Shown here piece by piece: positions 1 to 8,918 of a stretch of DNA of 41,363 nt. The notes beneath the pieces are model-generated. The model ran no database searches, had not been told where the DNA came from, and saw only the letters and a program-made list of their open reading frames with translations. How positions within the stretch are numbered: position 1 is the first letter of the stretch; each line of letters begins with the position of its first letter. The translations under genes and the position numbers were made by a program. This stretch comes from Treponema sp. (lineage in GTDB: Bacteria > Spirochaetota > Spirochaetia > Treponematales > Breznakiellaceae): contig JAITFK010000058.1 in the NCBI GenBank assembly GCA_031281555.1, positions 1 to 41,363 on the forward strand, given 5' to 3'.

Positions 1-449
1 GCGGCGCTGCCTGTGAGTATTTGAGCCGGAACTCCTGCAGCGCGCATCAAAATGCCGCATATCGCCGTTGTAGTGGTTTTTCCGTGAACGCCGCAGACTC
101 CGGTAGAATCAAACCTTGCAGACCAGTTTCCGAGAGCGTCGGTGTATTTCATGACAGGGATTTCAAGCTCAAGAGCGCGGGCAAGTTCAGGGTTTGAGGA
201 GGCGCTGTAGGCTGAAGAGTGTACAACAATATCAATTGACGCACTGATGTGCGCCGCGTCGAAATTTTCATGGTAGAGAATATTTAAATCTTTAAGAATA
301 GCATCCGTATAAAAAACTTCAGATATATCGCTGCCGGAGACTTTTAATCCGGTATTATGCATAAGTTCAGCCAAAGCGCAGACCCCTGTTCCCTTAATGC
401 CTACAAAATAAATTACAGTGCCGCTTTGAAATATATCTTTAATCCCCAT
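1..449 (-). CDS. murC: UDP-N-acetylmuramate--L-alanine ligase (MurC), N-terminal part
   Basis: The gene runs off the left edge, so only about 149 N-terminal residues are present. MurC adds L-alanine to UDP-MurNAc with ATP in the cytoplasm, the first peptide step of peptidoglycan synthesis. I translated the reverse complement from the ATG at 449. It begins MGIKDIFQSGTVIYFVGIKG, has the N-terminal nucleotide-sugar loop GIKGTG, an HSSAYS segment in the place of the family's HSSA motif, and the ATP-binding loop GVHGKTTTT near residue 117. These match MurC rather than MurD, E or F. It is the last gene visible in the minus-strand cluster, 43 bp after the RluA-type gene. Identity is secure from these motifs; the C-terminal domains cannot be checked. 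Confidence 0.93.
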   Translation of the reverse strand, partial: MGIKDIFQSGTVIYFVGIKGTGVCALAELMHNTGLKVSGSDISEVFYTDAILKDLNILYHENFDAAHISASIDIVVHSSAYSASSNPELARALELEIPVMKYTDALGNWSARFDSTGVCGVHGKTTTTAICGILMRAAGVPAQILTGSA

Positions 450-492
450 AATATATTGTTACCTTAAATATCGGCTTTTTCAAGCATTTGTT

Positions 493-1257
493 TTAAATCA
501 ATGATACCAGCGGATCAATACGGTATTCTTTTTGTTTTCCCGTTGAAGGATCCGCAAAAAAAAGCGCGTGAGATCTGAGAGCAAGATCACTGTTTAAAAG
601 AGGTTGATGTAACAATTGTATTGATGGGTATGTATATTGATAAAACAGATCATTTAAAATGGGAAAGCCAATCCAGCAAAGATGACAGCGTATCTGGTGA
701 CGGAAACCTCGTTTTATACGCGTTGTAAAAACATTTTTATTTATATTAATAATTTCTGTCCGGTAAAAATTTCCCCTGTCTTCGGCAATTTCAAAGTGTT
801 TTTTAATTTCTGTAACAGGACGGACAAGTTTTCTGCCTGGGCCGAATGGACGAAAGTAACTTTCAATGACCAACGGCTTTCCGGTTAAGAAGCTGTAATT
901 TTCTATGTTCAAATCCGGCGGCTGCGGAAAACCTTGTCCGGCAGAAACGCCTGAACTTGTATTTTTATTAACGTTACTATTACAAACGGCTGAGTATTCC
1001 TTAATAAAGCCGTCATTTTCCTGCAGTACTTTAAAAAAATCGTAACTTTTTACATTCTTTGCAAAAAGTACAAGACCATGTGTTTCAAAATCCAAACGGT
1101 GCATAATGTTAAAAACAGGCGAAGATTGGGAAGTAAACCATTCAAGAAGGGTTCCGCCTTCCTTTTTCTTTAACTTGTCACTGTGCATTTTGGAAGGTTT
1201 AAAAACTACCGCGAAATCATCTGTTTCATCAACAATGAAAGGAACGTTATTTTCCAT
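493..1257 (-). CDS. RluA-family RNA pseudouridine synthase
   Basis: 254 residues. The protein belongs to the RluA/RluD superfamily, which converts uridine to pseudouridine in rRNA or tRNA. The signature HRLDFETHG contains the catalytic Asp56, followed by GLVLFAKN. A later stretch, RIKRGFRHQIRCHL, matches the family's C-terminal substrate-binding motif. There is no N-terminal S4 domain, unlike the gene directly upstream. Its start overlaps the 3' end of rluD by 11 bp, so the two are probably translated together. Two RluA-type enzymes in tandem suggests different target uridines. The exact target (23S position or tRNA) cannot be told from sequence alone, so no symbol is given. Confidence 0.88.
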   Translation of the reverse strand: MENNVPFIVDETDDFAVVFKPSKMHSDKLKKKEGGTLLEWFTSQSSPVFNIMHRLDFETHGLVLFAKNVKSYDFFKVLQENDGFIKEYSAVCNSNVNKNTSSGVSAGQGFPQPPDLNIENYSFLTGKPLVIESYFRPFGPGRKLVRPVTEIKKHFEIAEDRGNFYRTEIININKNVFTTRIKRGFRHQIRCHLCWIGFPILNDLFYQYTYPSIQLLHQPLLNSDLALRSHALFFADPSTGKQKEYRIDPLVSLI

Positions 1258-2173
1258 TTGCTGAAACTTCCATATCCAGTTTTTTCATTACCTTGAAAAA
1301 ACGTTCAGGTATGTTAGATGAAAAGACACCAGGCTTTTCTTCTCCTGGCAGGGTAATCTCAAGTTTTTTGGAATGAAGCATAAGGCTTGAGCCCTTAAAT
1401 TTTTTATCATCGCAGCCATATACAGGATCACCGAGAATTGGATGTCCAAGAAAGCGCATATGTACACGAAGCTGATGGGTGCGTCCTGTTTTTGGACGCA
1501 GAAAAACAAGCGAATAATTTCCCCATGTCTTTATTATTTTGTAAAAAGTAACGGCTGTTTTCCCGGCGGAAGAGACCGTAAAACGTTTGCGATTCTTTGG
1601 ATCCCTTGCGATAAAAGTTTCAATGCGGCCTGTTTTTTCTTTTGGCGTGCCGTAAATAATAGCGATGTACGTTTTTCTTGTTTTACGCGTTAAAAATTGT
1701 TTTGCAAGAAAAGCATGTGTCTCATCATTATATGCTGCGATAATAATACCGGATGTTTCCTTATCCAGCCTGTGAACAATACCGGGGCGGAGACCTGCAA
1801 AATTTATTCCGCTGTTTAGTTTCCTGAAACAGAGAGCATTTACAAGAGTACCCTGTCTGTTTCCGGCTCCCGGATGCACAACCATTCCCTGAGCTTTGTT
1901 TATAACAACGCAATTATCATCTTCATAAATTATTTCAAGCGGAATATCCTGAGGAACAATAAAATCAGGTTCTTTTTCATCCCATGACAATTCAAGGGAG
2001 TCACCATGTTTCACATAATGGGAAAGCTTAACTTCTTTTTTGTTTATAGCAGCTTTTAAGTTTCTTGATTTTATTTGAGAACGGGTAAGCACACGTAAAA
2101 CTTCTGACACATAACGATCAAGTCTTAGGTTTTTAAGGATTTGTTCTTTTATAACAATTGAAAGGCCGGGCAT
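1247..2173 (-). CDS. rluD: 23S rRNA pseudouridine synthase, RluD type
   Basis: 308 residues, the normal size for RluD. An S4 RNA-binding domain lies at about residues 15-65 (LRLDRYVSEVL...RSQIKSRNLKAAI), followed by the pseudouridine synthase domain. The catalytic motif is HRLDKETSG with Asp137. GMVVHPG and RPKTGRTHQLRVHM are also typical of RluD. The family modifies 23S rRNA helix 69 and supports large-subunit assembly. The ATG overlaps the stop codon of the upstream membrane-protein gene by one base (TAATG), which points to coupled translation. RluC-like specificity is not excluded. Confidence 0.9.
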   Translation of the reverse strand: MPGLSIVIKEQILKNLRLDRYVSEVLRVLTRSQIKSRNLKAAINKKEVKLSHYVKHGDSLELSWDEKEPDFIVPQDIPLEIIYEDDNCVVINKAQGMVVHPGAGNRQGTLVNALCFRKLNSGINFAGLRPGIVHRLDKETSGIIIAAYNDETHAFLAKQFLTRKTRKTYIAIIYGTPKEKTGRIETFIARDPKNRKRFTVSSAGKTAVTFYKIIKTWGNYSLVFLRPKTGRTHQLRVHMRFLGHPILGDPVYGCDDKKFKGSSLMLHSKKLEITLPGEEKPGVFSSNIPERFFKVMKKLDMEVSANGK

Positions 2174-2772
2174 TATTCAAGAGGAGGTTCGCCTGAATTT
2201 ACGGTATCCGTGCCATGAAGAGACTCATCCTGGCCGGTATCATCGTCTGTAGTATCTGTTTTCATTATATCAAGCATAACATTCAAATCTTCTTCTGTCG
2301 CATCGTCTTCGTATGGCTTTTTTTTAATAGTATAGGATCCTGCAGGAGGAGATTTTATAATTGCCGCTTTCTTTCGTTTCATCTTAACAATAAATAAATC
2401 GGTAAACGCAAATGCCGCTGAAAGCCCTATCGCAAAAAATATTGTATTCCTGAATTCTTTGCTTGTAAGCTCAATAGCGCCTGCGGATTTAAACGGCCAT
2501 GGCGCATAACGGCGTCCTTCTGCGGAAAAGTCCATACTGTTGGCTTTATTCCACCTGTACAAATCATTAAAAAAATTGACAAAAAACATGGAAAAGGGAA
2601 ATGTTCCGAAGGCAATTATATCCCAGCGGCGGAAATCTTTTGCCCATTGAGGAAAACCAGTTGTATCAAACGTAGCGGTTGTTTCAGAATCATGTATATT
2701 TTGAGCCTCTGCCTTTAAGCAAGGTATCAATAACATGGTGATTAATACTATCGTAAAAACTGTTCTTTCCAT
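2173..2772 (-). CDS. Hypothetical membrane protein with signal peptide
   Basis: 199 residues; no family recognised. Residues 1-23 form a signal peptide or first membrane anchor (VFTIVLITMLLIPCLKAEAQ, possible cleavage after AEA). A hydrophobic stretch at about 52-70 (IIAFGTFPFSMFFVNFFNDL) and another at about 110-130 (TIFFAIGLSAAFAFTDLFIV) are probable membrane segments. The last 70 residues are rich in Asp, Glu and Thr and look disordered. It lies between yggS and rluD in a run of overlapping genes, which supports it being a real gene. I infer an inner-membrane or periplasmic-facing protein restricted to spirochaetes; its function is unknown. Confidence 0.72.
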   Translation of the reverse strand: MERTVFTIVLITMLLIPCLKAEAQNIHDSETTATFDTTGFPQWAKDFRRWDIIAFGTFPFSMFFVNFFNDLYRWNKANSMDFSAEGRRYAPWPFKSAGAIELTSKEFRNTIFFAIGLSAAFAFTDLFIVKMKRKKAAIIKSPPAGSYTIKKKPYEDDATEEDLNVMLDIMKTDTTDDDTGQDESLHGTDTVNSGEPPLE

Positions 2773-2784
2773 TTTTAAAATTTA

Positions 2785-3474
2785 TCATTCCTTAAAAATC
2801 AAGCTGCCTATCCTCAGCATTGAGGAACCTTCTTCAATGGCTGTTTCAAAGTCATTTGACATTCCCATTGAAAGGCAATTCCAGTTTTCCGCAGGCGGAA
2901 AACGTTTCTCAAGCTCATTTTGCGCTTTTACGAGCTGTCTGAAAGAAGACCGTATTAAATTTTTATCTTCCGTGAAAGGAGCCATTGTCATAAGCCCGCG
3001 CGGTTTTAAAGTCCCGGCGTTCATTAGCATCTCAACTGCTCTGAAAAGATCGTCAAAATCAGCAAACCCTCTCTTTGTCTCTTCTCCCGTATGAAGCTCA
3101 AGCAGAATTTCAAGCGGCTTTTCCCTCTGCCCCGCAAACCTGGCAAGTTCCGCAATAATTTGCTCTCTGTCTACCGACTGGATACAATCAAAAAAAAGAG
3201 CCGCGTTTTTTGCCTTGTTACGCTGGAGAGAACCTATTAAATGAAGCCTGACTTCAGGAACGCTGTTCCTAAGAAGCTCAAATTTATTGATTCCTTCCTT
3301 TACTCTGCTTTCGCCGAAACAGGAAATACCGGCGCGCAATGCTTCTTCTACCATGCAAAGCGGCACAAATTTTGAAACTCCCATCAGGGTAATTTCATTT
3401 CGTTTTCTTCCGGTAAAAGCGCAAGCTTTTTGAATCTTCTCCTCTATTTTTGCAATATTTTCGGCAATTGACAT
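2785..3474 (-). CDS. yggS: YggS/PLPBP family pyridoxal-phosphate homeostasis protein
   Basis: 229 residues, typical of the YggS (PLPBP) family. These single-domain, fold-type III proteins bind pyridoxal 5'-phosphate without known catalysis and affect vitamin B6 and amino-acid balance. The PLP lysine is Lys35 in LMGVSKFVPL. Other family features are CFGESRVKEG, HLIGSLQRNKAK and SMGMSNDFETAIEEGSSMLRIG at the phosphate-binding end. It sits 8 bp after rsmA and in front of the hypothetical membrane gene, in the same transcription unit. In many bacteria yggS is beside cell-division or envelope genes, which is consistent with murC nearby. Confidence 0.93.
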   Translation of the reverse strand: MSIAENIAKIEEKIQKACAFTGRKRNEITLMGVSKFVPLCMVEEALRAGISCFGESRVKEGINKFELLRNSVPEVRLHLIGSLQRNKAKNAALFFDCIQSVDREQIIAELARFAGQREKPLEILLELHTGEETKRGFADFDDLFRAVEMLMNAGTLKPRGLMTMAPFTEDKNLIRSSFRQLVKAQNELEKRFPPAENWNCLSMGMSNDFETAIEEGSSMLRIGSLIFKE

Positions 3475-3482
3475 CCTTATTA

Positions 3483-4346
3483 TTATTTTCGCATATTCTC
3501 AATATATTTAGCAAGAGAGAAAAAACTTTCAAAATAAAGATTCTCCGCCCGTTCATTTCCCGTAAGCCCGTTTTCTCTTAATAACGGCGTACATACATTC
3601 TGTAAATTCCCAAAAATTGAAGAAAGAAAAACTGTCAGGTTGTTTTTTATTGTTTTTCGTCTTGACGCAAACAGTGCGCGGACAAGCGGAAAAAAAACTG
3701 GAGGAATCTGCTGAGCAGGCGAAGCTTTTTTTTCAAGAAGAACTCCCATACTGTCCACATTCGGCTGAGGATAAAATGATGAAGGACGGATAACCATTAA
3801 AGGCTTTACAGTGTAGGCTGACGCGCATAAAACGGAAAAAGATGAATATTCAGGCGACCCTGCAGATGCCGTCATACGAAGGGCAACTTCTTTCTGGACT
3901 GTAACTACAATACGTGTAAATAATCGTCCCTTTTCTATTAAATCCGCCAGCAGCACGGCCGCTACATTATACGGAAGATTCCCCAAAAGAAACTGCGCGG
4001 GTTCTTGACTACTCCATGTTTTCATGACATCGCCTTCAACAAGAGAAAAATTTTTTACACCTGCGAATATTTCTTTTAACACACGAATAAAACCGGTATC
4101 AATTTCAAAAGCGCGTACATATAATCCCTTTTCAAGAAGCAGGGCTGTCATTGCGCCGAGACCAGGTCCGATTTCCCAAACATCATTTTCCGCATTGCAG
4201 TCAAGCGTGTTTATAAGAGCCTGCCTTGTTACAGGGTTAATCAAAAAATTCTGCCCGAATTTTTTCCGCATACCCAGCCCTTCCTCTTTGAGAAATGTCT
4301 TTAACGCGGCGGACGAATTATAATTGATTTTTTTGTTATCGATCAT
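3483..4346 (-). CDS. rsmA: 16S rRNA (adenine1518-N6/adenine1519-N6)-dimethyltransferase RsmA (KsgA)
   Basis: 287 residues. RsmA dimethylates two adjacent adenosines near the 3' end of 16S rRNA using SAM, late in small-subunit assembly. MRKKFGQNFLINP is the classical N-terminus of the family, VWEIGPGLGAMT is SAM motif I and LLGNLPYNVAAVLL holds the catalytic NLPY motif. The C-terminal part has SSFYPQPNVDS and FASRRKTIKNNL, both standard. The ATG overlaps the TGA of comEC by 4 bp (ATGA), so it is translationally coupled to it. Loss of this gene normally gives kasugamycin resistance. Confidence 0.95.
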   Translation of the reverse strand: MIDNKKINYNSSAALKTFLKEEGLGMRKKFGQNFLINPVTRQALINTLDCNAENDVWEIGPGLGAMTALLLEKGLYVRAFEIDTGFIRVLKEIFAGVKNFSLVEGDVMKTWSSQEPAQFLLGNLPYNVAAVLLADLIEKGRLFTRIVVTVQKEVALRMTASAGSPEYSSFSVLCASAYTVKPLMVIRPSSFYPQPNVDSMGVLLEKKASPAQQIPPVFFPLVRALFASRRKTIKNNLTVFLSSIFGNLQNVCTPLLRENGLTGNERAENLYFESFFSLAKYIENMRK

Positions 4347-5842
4347 ACTTCACTGTAAAACGGACGGAGTTTTAAACGCTTTTCGCGCGATCTGTATTCA
4401 ATAAAAATAATCGCAAACGAAAGAACAAGGGAAAGTACCAAAAAAGAAAATGGTTTTGATACTGTAATATGCGGTATCCTGCCTGCGAAAAACACTGTTT
4501 TTTCTGTAAATTGATAAAGCAGAGATAAAGGAATATTGATAATTCCTGAAAGTGAAACCATATCCAGAATAAGCCAGATAATAGAGCCAATCATGAATAA
4601 TGTCGCAGCCGGGACAATTATAAGGCCTGTGATAATTCCCGCCGGAGCAATAACGCCGAAAGTAAAGCATGTAACGCCCGCTGTCGCTAAAAATGCCCCG
4701 CAGGAAACAGCAAGAGGCTGCAGAATAAAATCAGGAATTTTTCCCGCAAACAATGACGCAAGAGGTTTTCCGATAATCAGGATACCCAGCATTGCCAAAT
4801 ATGAAAGAATAAAGGAAATGGAATTTCCGGACGCCGGAGTAATGATAATCTGTATTATAAAAGACAATGCCAAAACAGAAATTGATTCTTTCGGTAAAGT
4901 TCCCAGTATCGCCAGTACTCCCAAAAAATACATTAAAGCGGCACGGTTAAGGCTAGGCATCGGTCCGACAATAAAGCAATAAGCGGTAATTATAGCAGCG
5001 CCTGTTATTGCGGCGGCTTTAATTCCGAGAAGCTTCCTTAGAAGAAAAGCAATAATGGCGGCTATCACCGCAAGATGCATTCCGGAAAGCGCTAAAACAT
5101 AAGAAAGCCCGGCGTTCCTGTACATTGCCGCAAGGTCTGTATCCAGATTGTCTTTTATGCCGATTAACATGGCAAGCGCAAGACCCCCTGCGTTTACATT
5201 TGTAAACGAGCTTCCTTTTGCGAAATTCTTACTAAAACGCTGAATTAAGTTCAGCCTGACTCCGGTGCGCATTTTTTCAACTGGCGAAGCCTGCTTTGTA
5301 ATATGCATTGACTGTGCGGAAAATGTCCGGCCGTTTTTACCGGAATAAATGGAACCTTCCGCGAAAATTTCCGTTCCCCTTCCAAATTCTCTGATTTTAA
5401 CAGAGCTGTCTTCAGGAAAGAAAACCGTCAATTCCCCGCTGCTGCTTACTCTAAGTCCTCCCGCTCCGGCCGCTTTCTTGAGTGATACTGAAGCCATCGC
5501 CTTGCCGCCTGAAATAATGCGCGGATCTTCAAGAAGGACTCCGTTTATGGCAACGATCTTTTCTTCTGTTATTCCAAATTTTACATTATTTACTGAAGCG
5601 GCTTGTGCGCTTATTCCGACACAGAGTCCTGCGGCAAAAACAACGCTATAAACTTCCATTAGCCGAAATTGCCGCGAGTTTGGATCAAATAAAGAGAGAA
5701 CCCTGAAAAGACTGAGCGCTATAACCAAAACAAACATTACCGCCAAAGTTACCGAAAACATTAAGGAGCCTAGAACGTAAAAACCAAATGCTACGCCGAC
5801 AGCAGCGTATATCAAAGGAGCGGTATGAAAACGATTTACCAT
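4343..5842 (-). CDS. comEC: ComEC/Rec2-family membrane protein without the metallo-beta-lactamase domain
   Basis: 499 residues. The N-terminal 70 residues contain two or three membrane segments, followed by a soluble OB-like region (about 85-190) as in the DUF4131 part of ComEC. The Competence domain then begins with ALAMLIGIKDNL and GLSYVLALSGMHLAVIAAII, the hallmark of the family, and continues with many membrane segments to about residue 485. ComEC forms the inner-membrane channel for DNA uptake. Full-length relatives of about 750-800 residues carry a C-terminal metallo-beta-lactamase-like nuclease domain; here the reading frame ends after the membrane region with a basic tail. No other competence gene is in the window, so a role in transformation is uncertain. 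It overlaps the HEAT-repeat gene by 7 bp and rsmA by 4 bp. Confidence 0.88.
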   Translation of the reverse strand: MVNRFHTAPLIYAAVGVAFGFYVLGSLMFSVTLAVMFVLVIALSLFRVLSLFDPNSRQFRLMEVYSVVFAAGLCVGISAQAASVNNVKFGITEEKIVAINGVLLEDPRIISGGKAMASVSLKKAAGAGGLRVSSSGELTVFFPEDSSVKIREFGRGTEIFAEGSIYSGKNGRTFSAQSMHITKQASPVEKMRTGVRLNLIQRFSKNFAKGSSFTNVNAGGLALAMLIGIKDNLDTDLAAMYRNAGLSYVLALSGMHLAVIAAIIAFLLRKLLGIKAAAITGAAIITAYCFIVGPMPSLNRAALMYFLGVLAILGTLPKESISVLALSFIIQIIITPASGNSISFILSYLAMLGILIIGKPLASLFAGKIPDFILQPLAVSCGAFLATAGVTCFTFGVIAPAGIITGLIIVPAATLFMIGSIIWLILDMVSLSGIINIPLSLLYQFTEKTVFFAGRIPHITVSKPFSFLVLSLVLSFAIIFIEYRSREKRLKLRPFYSEV

Positions 5843-7047
5843 TTGAGACGGTCTAACGCCTCCTTTGCCGCGGTTTTTATGTTTTCATTGTAAGATAAAT
5901 TACTGGTAAAAAGTAAATGTTCAAAAATGGTGTTTATTCCGATAGATCCAAGAGCTCTGACAATAGCGAGAGTAATATCGGCATCGTAAACCCCCGTACT
6001 TTTTGTTTTTTCATTAATAAGTCCAAGCTGTAATCCAAGCGCAAGAGCGGCGGAAGAATCTCCTATTGCTCCGAGGCAGGCAATTGATTCGATCAAGCGC
6101 CCTTTGGAAACAACGCTTTGAAGATAGTCGGCCGTTATACGATGATAATAACTGACTGCCATTTCGCTTGCTTTTGTCCACCTTAACGATGTAAGCGTTT
6201 GTATTGCGGCATAACGCATTGCGATCAAATCCGCGTTTCCCGTAAAGTCAAGAAGCCCTGTTTCAAGCGCAAGTTCCGCGAGATGCCCCAGTTCCATAAA
6301 ACTCAGCCTGCGGCTGTTAATTCCGGCTTTAAAAGCGACAAATTTTTCTTCAGGAGGATTTTTCTCCATAATGTCACGGATATACAGAAATAAATCTCCG
6401 TCTATTACATCCAACGCTCCGTATATTTCCGACGAGATAACTTCAGGGTAACCTGTAAACAACAGATTAAAAAGAACCGGATATGAAGAACTATCCCCCA
6501 TTTCCGTTATTGCGGTAATGCAGGCGGAGACAAGTGAATAATCAATAACACTTTCGGATTCAAACGCTGAATTTATATAAATAAGGTAATTATTTACACC
6601 ATTTATTATTCCCTGATTATCTTTTCCAAGTACGCCTATTGTTGTAAGAATATCAGCTTTAATAGCGGAAACAGGATATTTAAGGAGAAGCTCCCACAGA
6701 ATATCAATACTTGCGGAAGAACCGGCGTTACGCAAACCTTTTACAGTAATGCCTATAATATTGTTCATATGGGTTAAATCTTCCATATCTGCATAATTGT
6801 CCAGCGCATAACGCAGAGTAAACTCATAAAGCTGACGGATAGATTCATTTACTCTTCTATCCGACGCTGCGTTACGCAAAACTTCGGCCTTGGCGGTTAT
6901 TTCACGCTCTGAAAACATCTGCATATATGACTGTAAAACAGCGGAGTCACCGAAAATAAAAGGCGATATAAAAACAAGCAGAAAAAAAATAAAAAATCTG
7001 TAGGAAAACTTAAATTCCCAAACAACATGATTTACTTTTTTATACAT
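5836..7047 (-). CDS. HEAT-like repeat protein with N-terminal membrane anchor or signal
   Basis: 403 residues; function not recognised. A hydrophobic segment at about residues 16-33 (YRFFIFFLLVFISPFIFG) is a signal peptide or anchor. The rest is almost entirely paired amphipathic helices with repeating patterns such as ILTTIGVLGKDNQ, ACITAITEMGDSSSYPVLFN and SIACLGAIGDSSAALALG, typical of HEAT/ARM solenoids used for protein binding. I infer a periplasmic or membrane-bound scaffold. It overlaps the upstream PilZ gene by 8 bp and the downstream comEC by 7 bp, so the three are almost certainly co-translated. A physical link to PilZ-based c-di-GMP signalling is possible but only suggested by the gene order. 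Confidence 0.75.
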   Translation of the reverse strand: MYKKVNHVVWEFKFSYRFFIFFLLVFISPFIFGDSAVLQSYMQMFSEREITAKAEVLRNAASDRRVNESIRQLYEFTLRYALDNYADMEDLTHMNNIIGITVKGLRNAGSSASIDILWELLLKYPVSAIKADILTTIGVLGKDNQGIINGVNNYLIYINSAFESESVIDYSLVSACITAITEMGDSSSYPVLFNLLFTGYPEVISSEIYGALDVIDGDLFLYIRDIMEKNPPEEKFVAFKAGINSRRLSFMELGHLAELALETGLLDFTGNADLIAMRYAAIQTLTSLRWTKASEMAVSYYHRITADYLQSVVSKGRLIESIACLGAIGDSSAALALGLQLGLINEKTKSTGVYDADITLAIVRALGSIGINTIFEHLLFTSNLSYNENIKTAAKEALDRLKW

Positions 7048-8146
7048 TTATAACCTCTTCAAATTTATCGGCAGGGTTTTTATTGCCGTTTTGAGGAGCA
7101 GTATTTTCGGATTCTTCATCAAGCACGCGCAAGGGCAATTCATCTTCGTCTTCTTCGGGCAGTAAGTCAAAAACCTCACATAAAATATGATTTCGCGTAC
7201 CAACAGGAAGCGGATCAGCTTCCATGTGCACAAGTGATATATTTGCATCCTGATTATAATCCACAGAACGAACAGTGCCCGGTATGCAAATGGGAACTCT
7301 GTCCAGCGAAAATTGCACTTTAAGGCGTAACCCTATGGAAGCCTGTCCGTAAACCCTGAAAGCGCAGCCTGCATCAGAAATATCTTCAAGCATACACTTT
7401 ATACCGGCTGATCTTTCAAGACGGTGCGGACTTTCGCCTTCTATGAGCATATAAAGAAAAGCCATCTTTTGATATTTAACGCGCAAAGATTTACGTTTTT
7501 GAGTCCTGAAAAGCGCATCGTTATGTTCTATCTTTAACGATGAAATACCTTTGGAAAAAACTTCATCAAGAACTTCGGTATCAAAAACGTAACCTGCATC
7601 AGATTCACGCCAGAAATAAACTGATATTTTCAAACCGTACCATTGCATTGTTTGACCCTGATTATTTGTATTTATAGGACGAGTTATGGTTAAATAGTTG
7701 CCGAAATTCTTTACAACTTCAGACTTGTAGACGCCCGTACCCGGCACCAGTACACGTAAAGCCTGTCCTTCGCTGATTTGGCGTGAACTGGAAATACGAA
7801 CTTTATTTTCGGTTGATTCCATTTCCAGTTTTTTGCAATAATCGAAAAGTTTGGAAAGGAAATCCTGTATAGGCGGATCGTTAATTTCACCTGTCGTTCT
7901 GACTGAGTTTACCATAGAGTGGATGACTGTTTGAAATTGCTTTTGAGAGGTGAAAATAGAGAACGGATCGTGGATTTTACAGACAGTAACAAGATGTCTT
8001 AACTGTTCCATATCCCTGATTGAAAAACCGGCTTCCTTGCCTTTGGCGAAAAATTTAATCCAGCTTTTTGAATTTTCACTTTTATTACGGGTAAAATAGA
8101 GACCAACGAGAACTGCAATTATCATAAAAAAGAAAAAAGTTACCAA
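7040..8146 (-). CDS. Membrane-anchored PilZ-domain protein (likely c-di-GMP receptor)
   Basis: 368 residues with a TTG start, chosen because GAGG lies 6 bases upstream and the start leads directly into a single membrane segment (about 2-18, FFFFMIIAVLVGLYF). Residues 25-200 form a conserved-looking domain that I do not name with certainty; it resembles the YcgR-like N-terminal half seen in spirochaete PilZ proteins. The PilZ domain follows: the c-di-GMP motif RxxxR is R218-KSL-R222 and the second motif D/NxSxxG is D255-ISDAG. Both are intact, so ligand binding is plausible. The C-terminal tail (about 330-368) is acidic and probably disordered. It is the first gene of the long minus-strand cluster. 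In spirochaetes such proteins influence motility and virulence; that role is inference here. Confidence 0.85.
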   Translation of the reverse strand: MVTFFFFMIIAVLVGLYFTRNKSENSKSWIKFFAKGKEAGFSIRDMEQLRHLVTVCKIHDPFSIFTSQKQFQTVIHSMVNSVRTTGEINDPPIQDFLSKLFDYCKKLEMESTENKVRISSSRQISEGQALRVLVPGTGVYKSEVVKNFGNYLTITRPINTNNQGQTMQWYGLKISVYFWRESDAGYVFDTEVLDEVFSKGISSLKIEHNDALFRTQKRKSLRVKYQKMAFLYMLIEGESPHRLERSAGIKCMLEDISDAGCAFRVYGQASIGLRLKVQFSLDRVPICIPGTVRSVDYNQDANISLVHMEADPLPVGTRNHILCEVFDLLPEEDEDELPLRVLDEESENTAPQNGNKNPADKFEEVINV

Positions 8147-8218
8147 ATTTTACCTCATTCTCTTACTATTATATTATAATATAGAAAATAAATTCAGAAA
8201 AGCTCAAGGAAGAAAATT
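8147..8218. promoter_or_regulatory. Divergent intergenic region, AT-rich, between PilZ and CPBP genes
   Basis: This 72-bp gap must carry the promoters of both the minus-strand PilZ operon and the plus-strand protease gene. It contains TATAAT at 8175-8180, which also reads ATTATA/TATAAT on the other strand because of the surrounding ATATTATAATAT palindrome, so it could serve either direction. No convincing -35 box was found for either. AAGGA at 8206-8210 is the ribosome binding site for the TTG at 8219. Confidence 0.35.
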
Positions 8219-8866
8219 TTGGGAATATATATAGAAGCTGTTATTCTGTATGTTGTTCTTTTTTTCTCAGGTTCGGTTGCTTCAACTGCGGCAAGTACGG
8301 GAGAAACAGCAGGTTTTTCAATAACGGCTGAGCTTGCTAAAATCTTTATTTACAGTATTCCTTCACTTACATTAATCTGGTACCTGCTGTTAAAGGCAAA
8401 ACCTCTAAAAAATTGGGAGATTGTACCCGGGAAAAAAGACCTGACCTGCTGTATAATTACGTTATCAGGCCTATTAATAATCGGTTTAGCCATTGCTTTT
8501 GTTTCATCGTATATGAGCGGTCCTTCGGCGCAGGTTTTGCTTTATTCGCCTTCTACACCGGCAGGATGGATAGTTCTGTGTTTTTCATTGATTATCGCTG
8601 CATATACGGAAGAAAGCTTTTTCCGTTTCTATCTGCTGTCAAGAAAGGATGAACTTAAAATGAGCGCAGCTCAAGCATTGATGTTTTCTGTTTTATTATT
8701 CTCAATCTGCCATATTTATGAAGGCCCCTGGGGGTTTTTGAACGCCGCGCTTTCCGGTACATTTTTGTGTTTTATTTTTCTGCGGTATAAATCCATTCAC
8801 GGGATTTCTGTCGCGCACGGATTCTACAATATTGCAATTTATATTATTAATACAGCCAGAACCTGA
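8219..8866 (+). CDS. CPBP-family intramembrane metalloprotease (CAAX/Abi type)
   Basis: 215 residues, TTG start with AAGGA 8 bases upstream. Membrane segments lie at about 5-20, 38-58, 76-96, 115-130, 152-168 and 173-188. The conserved CPBP motifs are all there: EExxxR as E131-E132-SFF-R136, a second motif His at H165 in FSICHIYEG, and HGFYN (H200, N204). These residues bind the metal in the Rce1-like CAAX protease fold. Bacterial members cleave membrane peptides, mature or protect against bacteriocins, or have unknown substrates. There is no bacteriocin or peptide gene beside it, so the substrate is unknown. Confidence 0.86.
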   Translation: MGIYIEAVILYVVLFFSGSVASTAASTGETAGFSITAELAKIFIYSIPSLTLIWYLLLKAKPLKNWEIVPGKKDLTCCIITLSGLLIIGLAIAFVSSYMSGPSAQVLLYSPSTPAGWIVLCFSLIIAAYTEESFFRFYLLSRKDELKMSAAQALMFSVLLFSICHIYEGPWGFLNAALSGTFLCFIFLRYKSIHGISVAHGFYNIAIYIINTART

Positions 8867-8918
8867 GATTTTAAAAACCGGTTAAAAGAGACAATCGTTG
8901 ACACTCTGCAGTATAATA

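Noticed and set aside
8898-8917. TTGACA followed by TATAAT before the MATE gene
   Set aside because: The spacer is only 8 bases, far too short for a sigma-70 promoter; only the -10 box might be used.
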